Positions 45,385 through 54,725 of a stretch of DNA of 64,000 bases are shown piece after piece. The first letter of the stretch is position 1. Each line of letters starts with the position of its first letter. This DNA comes from Candidatus Poribacteria bacterium (GTDB lineage: Bacteria > Poribacteria > WGA-4E > PCPOR2b), in assembly GCA_028819845.1 (NCBI GenBank), contig JAPPKS010000017.1, forward strand, positions 62,001 to 126,000. Direction: 5' to 3'. The notes under the pieces are model-generated. The model was not told the origin of the DNA. It saw only the letters and a list, made by a program, of their open reading frames with translations, and did not search any database. The translations under genes and the position numbers were made by a program.

Positions 45385-45721
45385 GGCGGACCGGATAAAT
45401 ACTGGTTCAGTCAGAAAACCGAACGAAAACATCTTTCCCTCCTTACCAAGGAGGTGGAGGTTCATAAAAACGCAGTTTCTCCTGAACGGGAAAAATTATA
45501 CATTTACTCATTGGTCTGTGGGAGAGGCTTCCTAGCCTCGATTATCAATCAGTCAATCAATCTTTGTGCAAAAATGATACTAAATGACTATAACATACTC
45601 GGTCACTCTTCAGAAATTGCTCCTACAGGCAGGATCGTCTCGGTAGGACGAGATTCCGATTCCCGACAACAACCGGGCAACCGCTAGGGTCACCCTACAG
45701 ACATCGACAAAATCCAATTGT

Positions 45722-45746
45722 AGGGGCAGGTCTCGTGCCTGCCCTT
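45722..45746. repeat. Intergenic hairpin (AGGGGCAGG...CCTGCCCTT)
   Basis: A 9-nt inverted repeat around TCTCGTG, 33 nt before the methyltransferase start. Related in layout to the hairpin at 39034-39060. Confidence 0.65.
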
Positions 45747-45779
45747 AGACTCATGATTTCCTTGCGGAGAAGCTAAAAT

Positions 45780-48700
45780 ATGACTACATCCAAACAAGAA
45801 ATCAAATCAGCCCTACAACGCTTCACCGATGGCAACTTTGCCGAAAACGCACGGTACCTTTTTGAGATTCTCGGCTACCGCAGCCAAAGGGCGATGGACT
45901 TGGAATACAACACCGCCGAGGAGTTTCTTGAAGTTCTCGATCGGCACGGAAAGGTTAATCAACAACGTGCGTTGCTAAATCAGTGGGACTCCATTCATAT
46001 CCTGCTTCAACTGAAAGCCGAACAGATCCGCGAAAACGGCGTAATTGAATTCGCTTCCACAGACGCCGATGTGGATAGCACATACATTGAATCCTACCTC
46101 TTTTTGGCGCTTAAGCTTCGCGGTGACAATTACACGCGCACACATCTCTCCCAAATTACTCGCGAAATCAACAGACCATTCGACATGCCCGCCATGATCC
46201 TCTTCCAACACGGCGAGACGCTTACTTTCGCGGTGATTGACCGAAGGCGTCACAAACGGGACAGGTCCAAAGATGTTCTCGAAAAGGCGACCCTCATCAA
46301 AGACATCGGATACACCGGTCCTCGCCCTCACCCCGCCCATGTTAACATTTTGTTCGATCTATCGATTGCGGAACTACACCGTAAACACCAATTCGCCAAT
46401 TTTAAAGAACTTCATGACGCTTGGAAAAAGACGCTTGACACGTCCGAACTCAACAAACGATTCTACAGGGAGATTGCCAATTGGTATTTTTGGGCGGTTA
46501 ATCAAGTAACTTTCCCAGACAATGCAGGGGAAGATGTCGAGGTGCGCAATGCCACCAGCGTGATCCGGTTGATTACGCGCCTGATTTTCGTATGGTTCAT
46601 CAAGGAAAAGGGATTAGTCCCCGATGCGCTTTTTGCTGTAAGAGACATAAAAACCCTTCTTCATAACACCGAACCCGATGCGAGCACCTACTACAAAGCA
46701 ATTCTTCAAAACTTGTTCTTTGCCACGCTCAATCAGGAAATGAACACTGAAGAAAAACCCAATAACCGCAAGTTCAGGATTCAGGCGAAGCAATCAGGCG
46801 ATAGAGATCAAAACTACATGGCGCATTCCTTATACCGGTACGAAAATTGTTTCAAGGATAAGCAAAATGCGCTCGAACTTTTTGGTGACATTCCTTTCCT
46901 TAACGGCGGCCTGTTCGAGTGTTTGGACAAACTGGTCGAGAACGATTCCGAAAAAGACAACTCCAAAAAGCCTAACTCTAAAGAGATACGAATTGATGGC
47001 TTTTCCGACCATAAAAAGAACCCGTTAATTGTCCCAAATTTCCTATTCTTCTCCGATGAACAGAGCGTTGACCTCAATGCCGCTTACGGCACACGCGGTA
47101 AGAATTACAAGGTACGTGGCCTAATCAATATTTTTGACAGTTACAAATTCACGGTTACCGAAAATACGCCGATTGAAGAAGAAGTCGCCCTTGACCCCGA
47201 ATTACTTGGTAAGGTCTTTGAGAACCTACTCGCCGCATACAACCCCGAAACCGGCATGTCCGCCCGCAAGCAGAGTGGTTCGTATTACACGCCCCGTGAA
47301 ATCGTCAACTACATGACCGACGAATCACTAATCGCTTACTTAAAACACAAGTGCATCGCCTACCGCGAATCCCAATCCGCTCCTTCGCCGACCACGCCGC
47401 CTGCGCAACTAGATCTCAGCGGTCGCATGGAACCAGTCCAAACGCAAATTGACACTCGTGGCGTAAAACTCTCCGATGAACAGAAAGACCAGATAGAGAA
47501 AGACCTCCGGCATCTGCTCGCTTACAATGACGCGCCGCACCGTTTTAGCCCTGATGAAATTGAGGTGTTGATAAACGCCGTTGACTCACTAAAAATACTT
47601 GATCCCGCCTGCGGTTCCGGCGCCTTTCCAATGGGCGTGCTGCACAAGTTGGTGTTCATTCTTTCCAAACTCGACCCTGGGAACGTGCGATGGAAAGAAC
47701 GGCAAATTGAAAAAGCATGCGAGATTCCTGATCCTACTACCCGTGACAAAACGATTGATGATATCGAAGCTGCATTTGAAAGCAATGAGCTAGACTACGG
47801 ACGGAAACTCTACTTGATTCAAAATTGCATTTTCGGAGTGGACATCCAGCCCATTGCAGTACAAATCGCCAAACTCCGCTTCTTTATATCTCTAGTCGTC
47901 GATCAACAACTGGACGATTCAGCAAACAATCGTGGGGTGCGCCCTCTTCCGAATCTAGAAACCAAATTTGTCGCGGCAAACACGCTAATCGACATTACAG
48001 GACAACTGTCGCTTCGCAGTTCAGAAATAAGAAAAAGAGAAATTGAACTTCAAGAGGTTCGGCGCCGTCACTTTACTGCGCGCACACCCACGACAAAAAG
48101 GCGTTATCGTGAGCGAGATGCTGAACTCCGTGCAGAAATTGGTGCATTACTCAGCGATTTGGGGTTACCGAAAGGGACGGCCGACGAAATTGCACGATGG
48201 GACCCATACGACCAGAATGCTTTCGCTGTTTTCTTCAATCCCGACTGGATGTTCGGTCTCTCGCAAGGGTACGATGTAGTGATTGGCAATCCACCATACA
48301 TTAATATTGAAAATCTGCAAAGTACAATAAAGGATTATCTATTCAAAAATTTTCAAACGTGTCAAGGGAGAACAGATATTTACATCGCTTTTCTCGAAAA
48401 ATCTATGTCCATTCTCCGAGGAATAATGTGTTTTATTCTCCCGTCAGCTTTTGCAACCCAAAAATACGGAAAAAAACTGCGCCAGATGCTCATTGGACAT
48501 TACGGAATTCGAGAAGTCGTCGATGCTAGTAGTTACAGGATTTTCGAGAATGCGACGGTTTACAATATAGTTTTGATGGTTGGGAAAGAAAAAGAACAAA
48601 ACGAAGAAACCAAGGTCAAATTGCATTCCAGCAATTCAGATTTTGAAACGCGTGGCGGGAGGGAGTTTTACGTCAATCAACAACTCTTTTCGAAACTCAA

Positions 48701-49481
48701 GGATTCTCGTTTTGAAACCGATCCACTCGTCTTTGACGGGCTTAAAGTGCAGGCAAAAATATGGCAGCACTCCGTTCGTTTTGATCGGATTTGCTTCGTC
48801 GCCTACGGCGCGCGGCTCAATCATCGTTCGGAAAATCTGGGAAAGCAACACTACATAAGTCAATCGCAAACGCCGGGCGCAAAACGGTTTTGTGAAGGAA
48901 AAAACATTGAGCGTTACACTTTTTCACAGGCCGGCTGGCTTGATTACACGCCCGATGAACACTACAATTCGATGTTTCCTGAACTATTCGCAAACAGAAA
49001 GCTGATGTCTATCAACGTTGTAAAAGATCGGTTGCGGTTTGCTTATGACGATAAATGCTTCTTCAACAGTCATACGGTTATAAACTGCGTTAGGCTCGAT
49101 TTGCTCTCGCATGCCTCCCACGTTTCAGCACGCCGTGCTTTTCGAAATGCCGATAAGAAATTCGCCAAACAATTTAGTTATGGGTTTCTTCTAGGAGTTC
49201 TAAATTCTACACCAATTAACTGGTATTTCCGAAGTTTCTTAAGCGAGAGTTTACATTTCTACCCGAACGATGCCAAACAGTTACCTATTCCTAGCGCGAT
49301 GCTCGATCAACAAACTCCCGTCTCTCGACTCGCAAATCAAATTCTTGATACCAAACGCATTGCCCCGAACGCCGATGTATCCGAACTTGAAAATGAGATT
49401 GATCGGATAGTATACTCCTTATACAACCTAACCCCTGAAGAAATCGCGATTATCGAGACATCGGACAGTAGAGGTGATTAG
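45780..49481 (+). CDS. Eco57I/TaqI-type N6-adenine DNA methyltransferase
   Basis: A 1233-aa protein. The N-terminal 450 residues include FYREIANWYFWAVNQV and NATSVIRLITRLIFVWFIKEKGLVP, a segment typical of large restriction-type methylases; I see no convincing PD-(D/E)xK nuclease motif. YYTPREIVNYM (near 500), the SAM motif LDPACGSGAFPMG (near 606) and the catalytic VIGNPPYINIE (near 836) are intact. The C-terminal third is a TaqI-like target-recognition region (PGAKRFCEGKNIERYTF, LLGVLNSTPINWYFRSF, DAKQLPIPS). It should methylate adenine in a specific site. The likely restriction partner is the PLD-helicase at 59529-62855. A GGAGAAG site precedes ATG 45780. Confidence 0.9.
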   Translation: MTTSKQEIKSALQRFTDGNFAENARYLFEILGYRSQRAMDLEYNTAEEFLEVLDRHGKVNQQRALLNQWDSIHILLQLKAEQIRENGVIEFASTDADVDSTYIESYLFLALKLRGDNYTRTHLSQITREINRPFDMPAMILFQHGETLTFAVIDRRRHKRDRSKDVLEKATLIKDIGYTGPRPHPAHVNILFDLSIAELHRKHQFANFKELHDAWKKTLDTSELNKRFYREIANWYFWAVNQVTFPDNAGEDVEVRNATSVIRLITRLIFVWFIKEKGLVPDALFAVRDIKTLLHNTEPDASTYYKAILQNLFFATLNQEMNTEEKPNNRKFRIQAKQSGDRDQNYMAHSLYRYENCFKDKQNALELFGDIPFLNGGLFECLDKLVENDSEKDNSKKPNSKEIRIDGFSDHKKNPLIVPNFLFFSDEQSVDLNAAYGTRGKNYKVRGLINIFDSYKFTVTENTPIEEEVALDPELLGKVFENLLAAYNPETGMSARKQSGSYYTPREIVNYMTDESLIAYLKHKCIAYRESQSAPSPTTPPAQLDLSGRMEPVQTQIDTRGVKLSDEQKDQIEKDLRHLLAYNDAPHRFSPDEIEVLINAVDSLKILDPACGSGAFPMGVLHKLVFILSKLDPGNVRWKERQIEKACEIPDPTTRDKTIDDIEAAFESNELDYGRKLYLIQNCIFGVDIQPIAVQIAKLRFFISLVVDQQLDDSANNRGVRPLPNLETKFVAANTLIDITGQLSLRSSEIRKREIELQEVRRRHFTARTPTTKRRYRERDAELRAEIGALLSDLGLPKGTADEIARWDPYDQNAFAVFFNPDWMFGLSQGYDVVIGNPPYINIENLQSTIKDYLFKNFQTCQGRTDIYIAFLEKSMSILRGIMCFILPSAFATQKYGKKLRQMLIGHYGIREVVDASSYRIFENATVYNIVLMVGKEKEQNEETKVKLHSSNSDFETRGGREFYVNQQLFSKLKDSRFETDPLVFDGLKVQAKIWQHSVRFDRICFVAYGARLNHRSENLGKQHYISQSQTPGAKRFCEGKNIERYTFSQAGWLDYTPDEHYNSMFPELFANRKLMSINVVKDRLRFAYDDKCFFNSHTVINCVRLDLLSHASHVSARRAFRNADKKFAKQFSYGFLLGVLNSTPINWYFRSFLSESLHFYPNDAKQLPIPSAMLDQQTPVSRLANQILDTKRIAPNADVSELENEIDRIVYSLYNLTPEEIAIIETSDSRGD

Positions 49482-49560
49482 ACAAGTCCGTTGATATAAG
49501 CATTTGAAATTAGGAAAATAATTGTCGGTTTCCAGATTAGAAAGGAGAGTCGTTGATATT

Positions 49561-50064
49561 ATGCCTTACAGAAACAAAACATATGTTTGTTTTGATGGTG
49601 ACAATGACATTCACTATTATTGGTTGATGAAGGCTTGGAAACAAAATGACGGTTTGTCCTTCAACTTTTTTGATGCTCACGATTTGAATACTGCTCGGGA
49701 TACAAGTTTAACAGATTCAATCAGGAAACAGCTTCGGCAGAGGTTGAAAAACAGCAAGATTCTGGTGGTTTTAATTGGGGAGCAGACACGATACCTTTAT
49801 CGCTTTGTGCGATGGGAAATGGAACAAGCTCTAAATTTAGGTTTGCCGATAATTGGTGTTAATTTGAATGGGCTAAGACAACAAGATTCAAAAAGGTGTC
49901 CTCCAGTAATACGCGATGAACTGGCTGTTTATGTTAGCTTTAACGCTGCTATTTTGCAATATGCTTTGGAGAATTGGCCCGCAAGTCATAGAACATATCA
50001 ACAGCAGGGAAAGTCAGGGCCGTATTATTACAAACAAAGTGTCTATAAAGGATTAGGCTTGTGA
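49561..50064 (+). CDS. thsB: Thoeris ThsB-like TIR (DUF1863) protein
   Basis: A 167-aa protein. ATG 49561 is chosen because AAAGGAGA (49541-49548) lies 12 nt upstream; a longer frame begins at TTG 49522. KTYVCFDGDNDIHYYWLMKAW, FNFFDAHDLNTARDTS, KNSKILVVLIGEQTRYLYRFVRWEMEQAL and GLPIIGVNLNG follow the TIR-like DUF1863 pattern. The Glu in FVRWE (about Glu86) is the expected NADase residue. In Thoeris, ThsB senses phage and makes an ADP-ribose-type signal from NAD. The stop overlaps the next gene (GTGA, 50061-50064). The base composition is AT-rich compared with its neighbours. Confidence 0.8.
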   Translation: MPYRNKTYVCFDGDNDIHYYWLMKAWKQNDGLSFNFFDAHDLNTARDTSLTDSIRKQLRQRLKNSKILVVLIGEQTRYLYRFVRWEMEQALNLGLPIIGVNLNGLRQQDSKRCPPVIRDELAVYVSFNAAILQYALENWPASHRTYQQQGKSGPYYYKQSVYKGLGL

Positions 50065-51032
50065 AATTACCTAATTTTCTTTCCAATTTGAAAGACACCA
50101 TATACCCTGACTTCCTAAAGCACATCTTCATTGTCCTTGGTTCAATTTGGTTACTAATTGAGATGGGGTCTTTTATGATTCCTTCGGTTGAGAGTTCGGC
50201 GCGGGGCAACGCGACGTTGTTTTTAATTTGTTTGAGTTTGGCAATAGCATTCGGTCTGGTTAAAATCATCCGGAGGCATACGGACGAGCGGCGACGTACA
50301 GAAGAAATTTCGGTTAGTCACAAGTTAGTCCGAAACGATATTTTGATAGAAATTCGCGTTGACAATCTTTTTGACGTTGAAGGGGCATTTGTTTTAAGCA
50401 CCAATACGACATTCGACACTGACATGTCCGCGGGTTTGATTTCCAAAATGAGTTTACAAGGACAATTTACAACGAACTACTATAACAAGGTAGAGCATCT
50501 TAACCGAGATTTGGAAGAATCGTTAAAAGGAGAAGTTCCAATTTCAGAGGACACGATTGGAAATACAAAACGGCACAAGATTGGCGGAAAAACGAAATGT
50601 TACGAAATTGGTACTGTGGCGCAGGTGTGTCCTTCAGATGAGGTTGTTGTCTACTTGGTCGCAATTGCGCACATTAATGACAATGGGAAGGCTTATGGTA
50701 CAGTTGAAGAGGTTATAAAGGGCTTAGGGAAACTTTGGTATTATATTGGTGAACACGGCGAGCTTGAATCTATTGTAGTGCCTGTTTTAGGCACCGGCTT
50801 AACAAGGATACGTATTTCAAGGGAAGATATGATTAGAGAAATTATCAAATCATTCATTACCGCTTGTTCAGAAAAGAAATTCACGGACAAATTGACAATC
50901 GTTATTTCCGAAAGTGACTATCGTAAATATAAAATAGATTTGGACGAATTAGGAAAATACCTTTATCATCATTGCAAATACACGGTCCTAAAGAGCAAAA
51001 CAGATACTGGAAGAGGAGAAGAAATCCCTTGA
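50061..51032 (+). CDS. thsA: Thoeris type II ThsA-like effector: two TM spans plus Macro domain
   Basis: A 323-aa protein starting at GTG 50061, overlapping thsB by 4 nt, with AAGGA about 10 nt upstream. Two membrane helices (IFIVLGSIWLLIEMGSFMI, about 20-40, and TLFLICLSLAIAFGLVKII, about 52-70) precede a Macro-type domain (about 90-310) with IEIRVDNLFDVEGAFVLSTN, VAIAHINDNGKAYGTVEEV and LESIVVPVLGTGLTRIRIS. A TM-Macro partner for a ThsB-like TIR is the layout of type II Thoeris, in which the Macro domain senses the TIR-made signal and the membrane part kills the cell. The 60-base line from 50881 has only 18 G+C, against more than half in the helicase gene. Confidence 0.8.
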   Translation: MKLPNFLSNLKDTIYPDFLKHIFIVLGSIWLLIEMGSFMIPSVESSARGNATLFLICLSLAIAFGLVKIIRRHTDERRRTEEISVSHKLVRNDILIEIRVDNLFDVEGAFVLSTNTTFDTDMSAGLISKMSLQGQFTTNYYNKVEHLNRDLEESLKGEVPISEDTIGNTKRHKIGGKTKCYEIGTVAQVCPSDEVVVYLVAIAHINDNGKAYGTVEEVIKGLGKLWYYIGEHGELESIVVPVLGTGLTRIRISREDMIREIIKSFITACSEKKFTDKLTIVISESDYRKYKIDLDELGKYLYHHCKYTVLKSKTDTGRGEEIP

Positions 51033-51365
51033 AGTGATGAATTCCTCAGCAACTACACACAAACGAGCGCCTATGATTCTAACCGATTTCTTTATCTCCT
51101 TATTGCAATAGCGGACAGGTTTTTGCATGATTGCACAGAAATATTGTAATCATGCTCGTAGACAACGCGGCCATGGTGACATCCCCATAGGCGTGAACGA
51201 CGGACTAAACACGTCTCGTTCATTATGAATAAGAGAAGTTGGCGCTATGAAAACACAATATAATTATTGTCAATTGACGCCAAACGAACCAAAATGGGAC
51301 TGTGTTTTTCAATCCGTTTCATCGTTGAATCCGTATCAACGCGCGATTCACGCAGAGAAAAGAAA
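51033..51365. other. Intergenic, 333 bp, hairpin and repeat copy
   Basis: An 8-bp inverted repeat GCATGATT / AATCATGC (51125-51132, 51148-51155) with a 15-nt loop follows thsA. A degenerate copy of the GATTCA repeat family lies at 51279-51355, immediately before the TIR-TPR gene. Confidence 0.6.
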
Positions 51366-54300
51366 ATGAGCAAACCACTAAAAGCCTTCATAACTTATTC
51401 ACATAAAGACCTAGAGCAGAACATCGAATTACAAACGCGCCTCGCTGTATTGGCGGATCAAGGCAAGATTGAGCTTTGGGACGATAACAAAATTCTCCCG
51501 GGCGACGAGTGGGAGGAAGACATTACTGAAAATCTCGCCGAATCGGACATTTTACTTTATCTTACCTCCGCCGCGAGTCTTGCATCGAAAAACTGCAATA
51601 AAGAATTGGCGGAGGCATTAAACTCCAAGATAAGGGTCATCCCGATAATCCTTGAGCATTGTGATTGGGAGAATCATCAACTCAGTCGTTTTGAGGTTCT
51701 GCCGCACAAAGGCAAACCTATTAACAAATGGCAACCTGAAAGCGATGGTTGGCAAAATGTAGTGACCGGTATCCGAAAAGTCGTTGACGAAATGCGACCT
51801 CAATTGGATTCGTCATCGGGTACGCCTAACGATCATCTACGTGCCGAATTGGCATTCCAACAAGGCAACGTTTTCATGATGTTTGGAGGAATAGACAAGG
51901 CGATAGACGCCTACTCGAATGCGATTAAACTCAATCCACGTGATACCGATGCCTTTAACAATCGCGGCGTTGCTTACCAAAAGTTGGGTAAGTTTGACAG
52001 CGCTATTGACGACTATAACACGGCGATACCACTCAACCCCTATGATGCGGTTATCTATAGCAACCGCGGCGCTGCTTACGTTGACAAAGGGGAACCTGAC
52101 CGCGGTCTCGAAGACATTAACAGAGCGATAGAGTTGAATCCCAATTATGCCGAAACTTTTTACAATCGTGGTATTGCTTACGTCAACAAAGGCGAGTATG
52201 ATCGGGCCATCGCAGATTACAACATAGCAGTCAAACGCGGACGCGATCATGCTGATGTATACAACAACCGCGGCATCGCTTTCCATAAGAAATGCGAGTT
52301 TGACCGGGCTATCTTAGATTTTGATACAGCAATAAAAATGAGTCCAAAGTTTCCCGATCACTATGTCAATCGCGGAAATGCTTTCCATGAAAAAGGTGCG
52401 ATTGACCACGCTATTGAAGATTTTAACAGGGCTATAGAACTCAATCCTAATGGTACCATCGCTTACAATAGTCGCGGAAATGTTTATAGTGGCAAAGGGG
52501 AGTACGATCGTGCTATTGCAGATTTTAACAAGGCAATACAATTGAATCCAAACCTCGCGGAGCCATATAATAATCGTGGAGGTGTTTACCACGATAAAGA
52601 GGATTTTGATCGTGCTATCAAAGACTTTGATAAGGCGATACAACTCAATCCCGGTTACGCGAACGCCTACTACAATCGCGGCGTTACCTATAAGAGCAAA
52701 GGCAATGTTCAATTTGCTCTAAAGGACTTCAATAAAGCGATAGAGCTGAATCCCGATTTTGCCATAGCATATAGCAATCGCGGCGTTGTTTACGACATGA
52801 AAGTCGACCATGACCGTGCCATGTTAGAATTGAACAAAGCCATTGAGCTCAATCCCAACCTTGCTGAAGCTTATATCAATCGCGGAATCGCTTACGACCA
52901 GCGGAGCGATTTTAACCGTGCCACTGAAGACTTTAACATGGCAATACAACTGAAACCGAAATTTGCCGAGGCATACAACAGCCGTGGTATCACTTACGGC
53001 AAAAAAGATCAGGTTAACCTTGCCCTTAAAGACTTTAACCATGCTATAGAAATCAAAACCGATTATGCCATAGCCTACAACAATCGCGGTGCTGTCTATC
53101 GGGGAAAGGGGGATTTTGACCTTGCCATCGTAGACTGTAACCGTGCGATAGAACTCAAGCCTGATTACGCCGAGCCTTATAGCAATCGCGGTGCCGCATA
53201 CCGCAACAAAGGTGATTATGTCCGTGCCATCGCCGACTTTGACACGGCGATACAGCTCGAACCGAATCTTGTCGAAGCCTATAATGGACGGGGCAATGCC
53301 TATATCACCATTGGCGAATATGACCGTGCCATTGTTGACTTTAACAAAGTAATAGAACTCAATCCGGGGCTTTCCATTGTTTATAACAATCGTGGAGTGG
53401 CTTATTATAGCAAAGGCGAGGTTGACCGTGCTCTTGAAGATTATAACAAAGCGATAGATTTAAAGCCGGTTTTTGTCGCCGCCTATTATAATCGCGGTGA
53501 AGCGTGGTTACGGTTGAAAGAATGGGAAAATGCCCGCAAGGATTTGAACACTGCTAAAGACAACGGTGTGGATATCATCGCTGGGCTCCGTAACGATTAC
53601 AAAAGCGTAAAGGACTTCGAGAAGAGACATCGTGTGAATCTACCGGCGGACATCGCTGCGATACTGACGCGACCGCGGCGCACACGTTTTCCAAGAAAGG
53701 AAAAATTCATAGACTCCGACGGTACTCCCTTTGAATCGCCTGAAGTGTTGAATCTCCTGGCGAAACTTCGCAACGCAGGCACACCTTTGTCGGATTACAT
53801 TCAAACGCGCCCCAGTTTCGGAATCAAAACCGGCAGTAACGGAGCCTTCGTCGTAGATAGCGCGACCCGAGATCGACTCATTGCGGAGCACCCTTCCTCC
53901 GTTGAAATTTTAAAGCCGTTTTTGCACGGGCGGGATATCAGGCGTTGGAGGGTAGCAAAACCGGATACATGGTTAATTTTTACCTACCGTCGCATAGATA
54001 TAAACCGTTATCCTGCCATCCGAAATCACTTGGAAACACATAGGTCCACCTTAAGCAAAAGAACGGGTAAACAGAAATGGTATGAATTACCAGCCGCCAA
54101 AAGCGATGCCGAACGCTTTACGCAAACGAAGTTGATTTGCCCAAACAGCTACGACCACCAAACCTTCGCCGTTGATTCGGACGGTTTCTACTGCGGGGAT
54201 ACATGCTACCTTATCCCGACTGAGGAGACGTGGTTATGCGGTCTCCTCAATTCCCGTGTCGTGGAGTGGTTCTATTCGCAGACTTCAAACCAATTAACGG

Positions 54301-54725
54301 GTGATTATCTTCGGGCGCGCAGCCGTTATATGCAACAGATTCCTATTCCCGATCTTACACCAACACAGAAATCACTAACCGGCAAAATTGTCGATTATCT
54401 CACCTACCTTCAGGGACAGCCGACGACGAGTGGCGGGGATCTGGCACACTCCCGCGACTTCATAATGCTCGGATATTTTGAACGAATCATTGACGGACTG
54501 ACTTATGAGTCCTATCTGAGTGAAGAACTACATCAAGGTGAAAAGCAGTTCTTCAAACCGTTGTTAGACGAAGGGTTGCCGCAGATTGAAGAAATTCAGG
54601 GAGATAAAATGCCCGCGTTACGTGAAATCTTTGAACGCTTGTATGAAAGAACCCATCAGATCCGGATCAACCTTTTCTTTCTGGATAGCGTAAAACCGAT
54701 CCGTATCATTGAGGACAAGGCGTGA
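51366..54725 (+). CDS. TIR - 17 TPR - TaqI-type target-recognition domain fusion
   Basis: An 1119-aa protein. ATG 51366 is chosen over an upstream TTG because it directly precedes the TIR domain. Residues 1-145: TIR_2 domain (KAFITYSHKDLEQN, LWDDNKILPGDEW, SDILLYLTSAASLASKNCNKELAEAL), with Glu80 as the expected NADase residue. Residues about 157-740: 17 consecutive 34-residue TPRs (AxAYNNRGxAYxxKGxxDRAIxDFNKAIELNPxx). Residues about 775-1030: the C-terminal specificity domain of Eco57I/TaqI methylases (FGIKTGSNGAFVVDSATRDR, LKPFLHGRDIRRW, TWLCGLLNSRVVEWFYS, RYMQQIPIPDL), with no methylase catalytic motif. A DNA-reading module thus sits where a sensor would be expected. The gene overlaps the following ATPase (GTGA). 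Confidence 0.85.
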   Translation: MSKPLKAFITYSHKDLEQNIELQTRLAVLADQGKIELWDDNKILPGDEWEEDITENLAESDILLYLTSAASLASKNCNKELAEALNSKIRVIPIILEHCDWENHQLSRFEVLPHKGKPINKWQPESDGWQNVVTGIRKVVDEMRPQLDSSSGTPNDHLRAELAFQQGNVFMMFGGIDKAIDAYSNAIKLNPRDTDAFNNRGVAYQKLGKFDSAIDDYNTAIPLNPYDAVIYSNRGAAYVDKGEPDRGLEDINRAIELNPNYAETFYNRGIAYVNKGEYDRAIADYNIAVKRGRDHADVYNNRGIAFHKKCEFDRAILDFDTAIKMSPKFPDHYVNRGNAFHEKGAIDHAIEDFNRAIELNPNGTIAYNSRGNVYSGKGEYDRAIADFNKAIQLNPNLAEPYNNRGGVYHDKEDFDRAIKDFDKAIQLNPGYANAYYNRGVTYKSKGNVQFALKDFNKAIELNPDFAIAYSNRGVVYDMKVDHDRAMLELNKAIELNPNLAEAYINRGIAYDQRSDFNRATEDFNMAIQLKPKFAEAYNSRGITYGKKDQVNLALKDFNHAIEIKTDYAIAYNNRGAVYRGKGDFDLAIVDCNRAIELKPDYAEPYSNRGAAYRNKGDYVRAIADFDTAIQLEPNLVEAYNGRGNAYITIGEYDRAIVDFNKVIELNPGLSIVYNNRGVAYYSKGEVDRALEDYNKAIDLKPVFVAAYYNRGEAWLRLKEWENARKDLNTAKDNGVDIIAGLRNDYKSVKDFEKRHRVNLPADIAAILTRPRRTRFPRKEKFIDSDGTPFESPEVLNLLAKLRNAGTPLSDYIQTRPSFGIKTGSNGAFVVDSATRDRLIAEHPSSVEILKPFLHGRDIRRWRVAKPDTWLIFTYRRIDINRYPAIRNHLETHRSTLSKRTGKQKWYELPAAKSDAERFTQTKLICPNSYDHQTFAVDSDGFYCGDTCYLIPTEETWLCGLLNSRVVEWFYSQTSNQLTGDYLRARSRYMQQIPIPDLTPTQKSLTGKIVDYLTYLQGQPTTSGGDLAHSRDFIMLGYFERIIDGLTYESYLSEELHQGEKQFFKPLLDEGLPQIEEIQGDKMPALREIFERLYERTHQIRINLFFLDSVKPIRIIEDKA

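Larger units (their letters stand above)
45176..45779. other. Intergenic, 604 bp, repeat-rich boundary
   Basis: Contains the ~87-bp repeat (45226-45312), a GGTGCGGT-ATCCA-ACCGCACC hairpin (45364-45384), an imperfect GGGAGAGGCTTCCTAGCCTCG hairpin near 45521 and an AGGGGCAGG...CCTGCCCTT hairpin (45722-45746). Short frames here have no recognisable product. Confidence 0.65.

Noticed and set aside
45780-49481. BREX PglX or DISARM methylase
   Set aside because: Neither BrxL/BrxC/PglZ nor DrmA/DrmB genes are in the window, so only the broader Eco57I-type assignment is supported.
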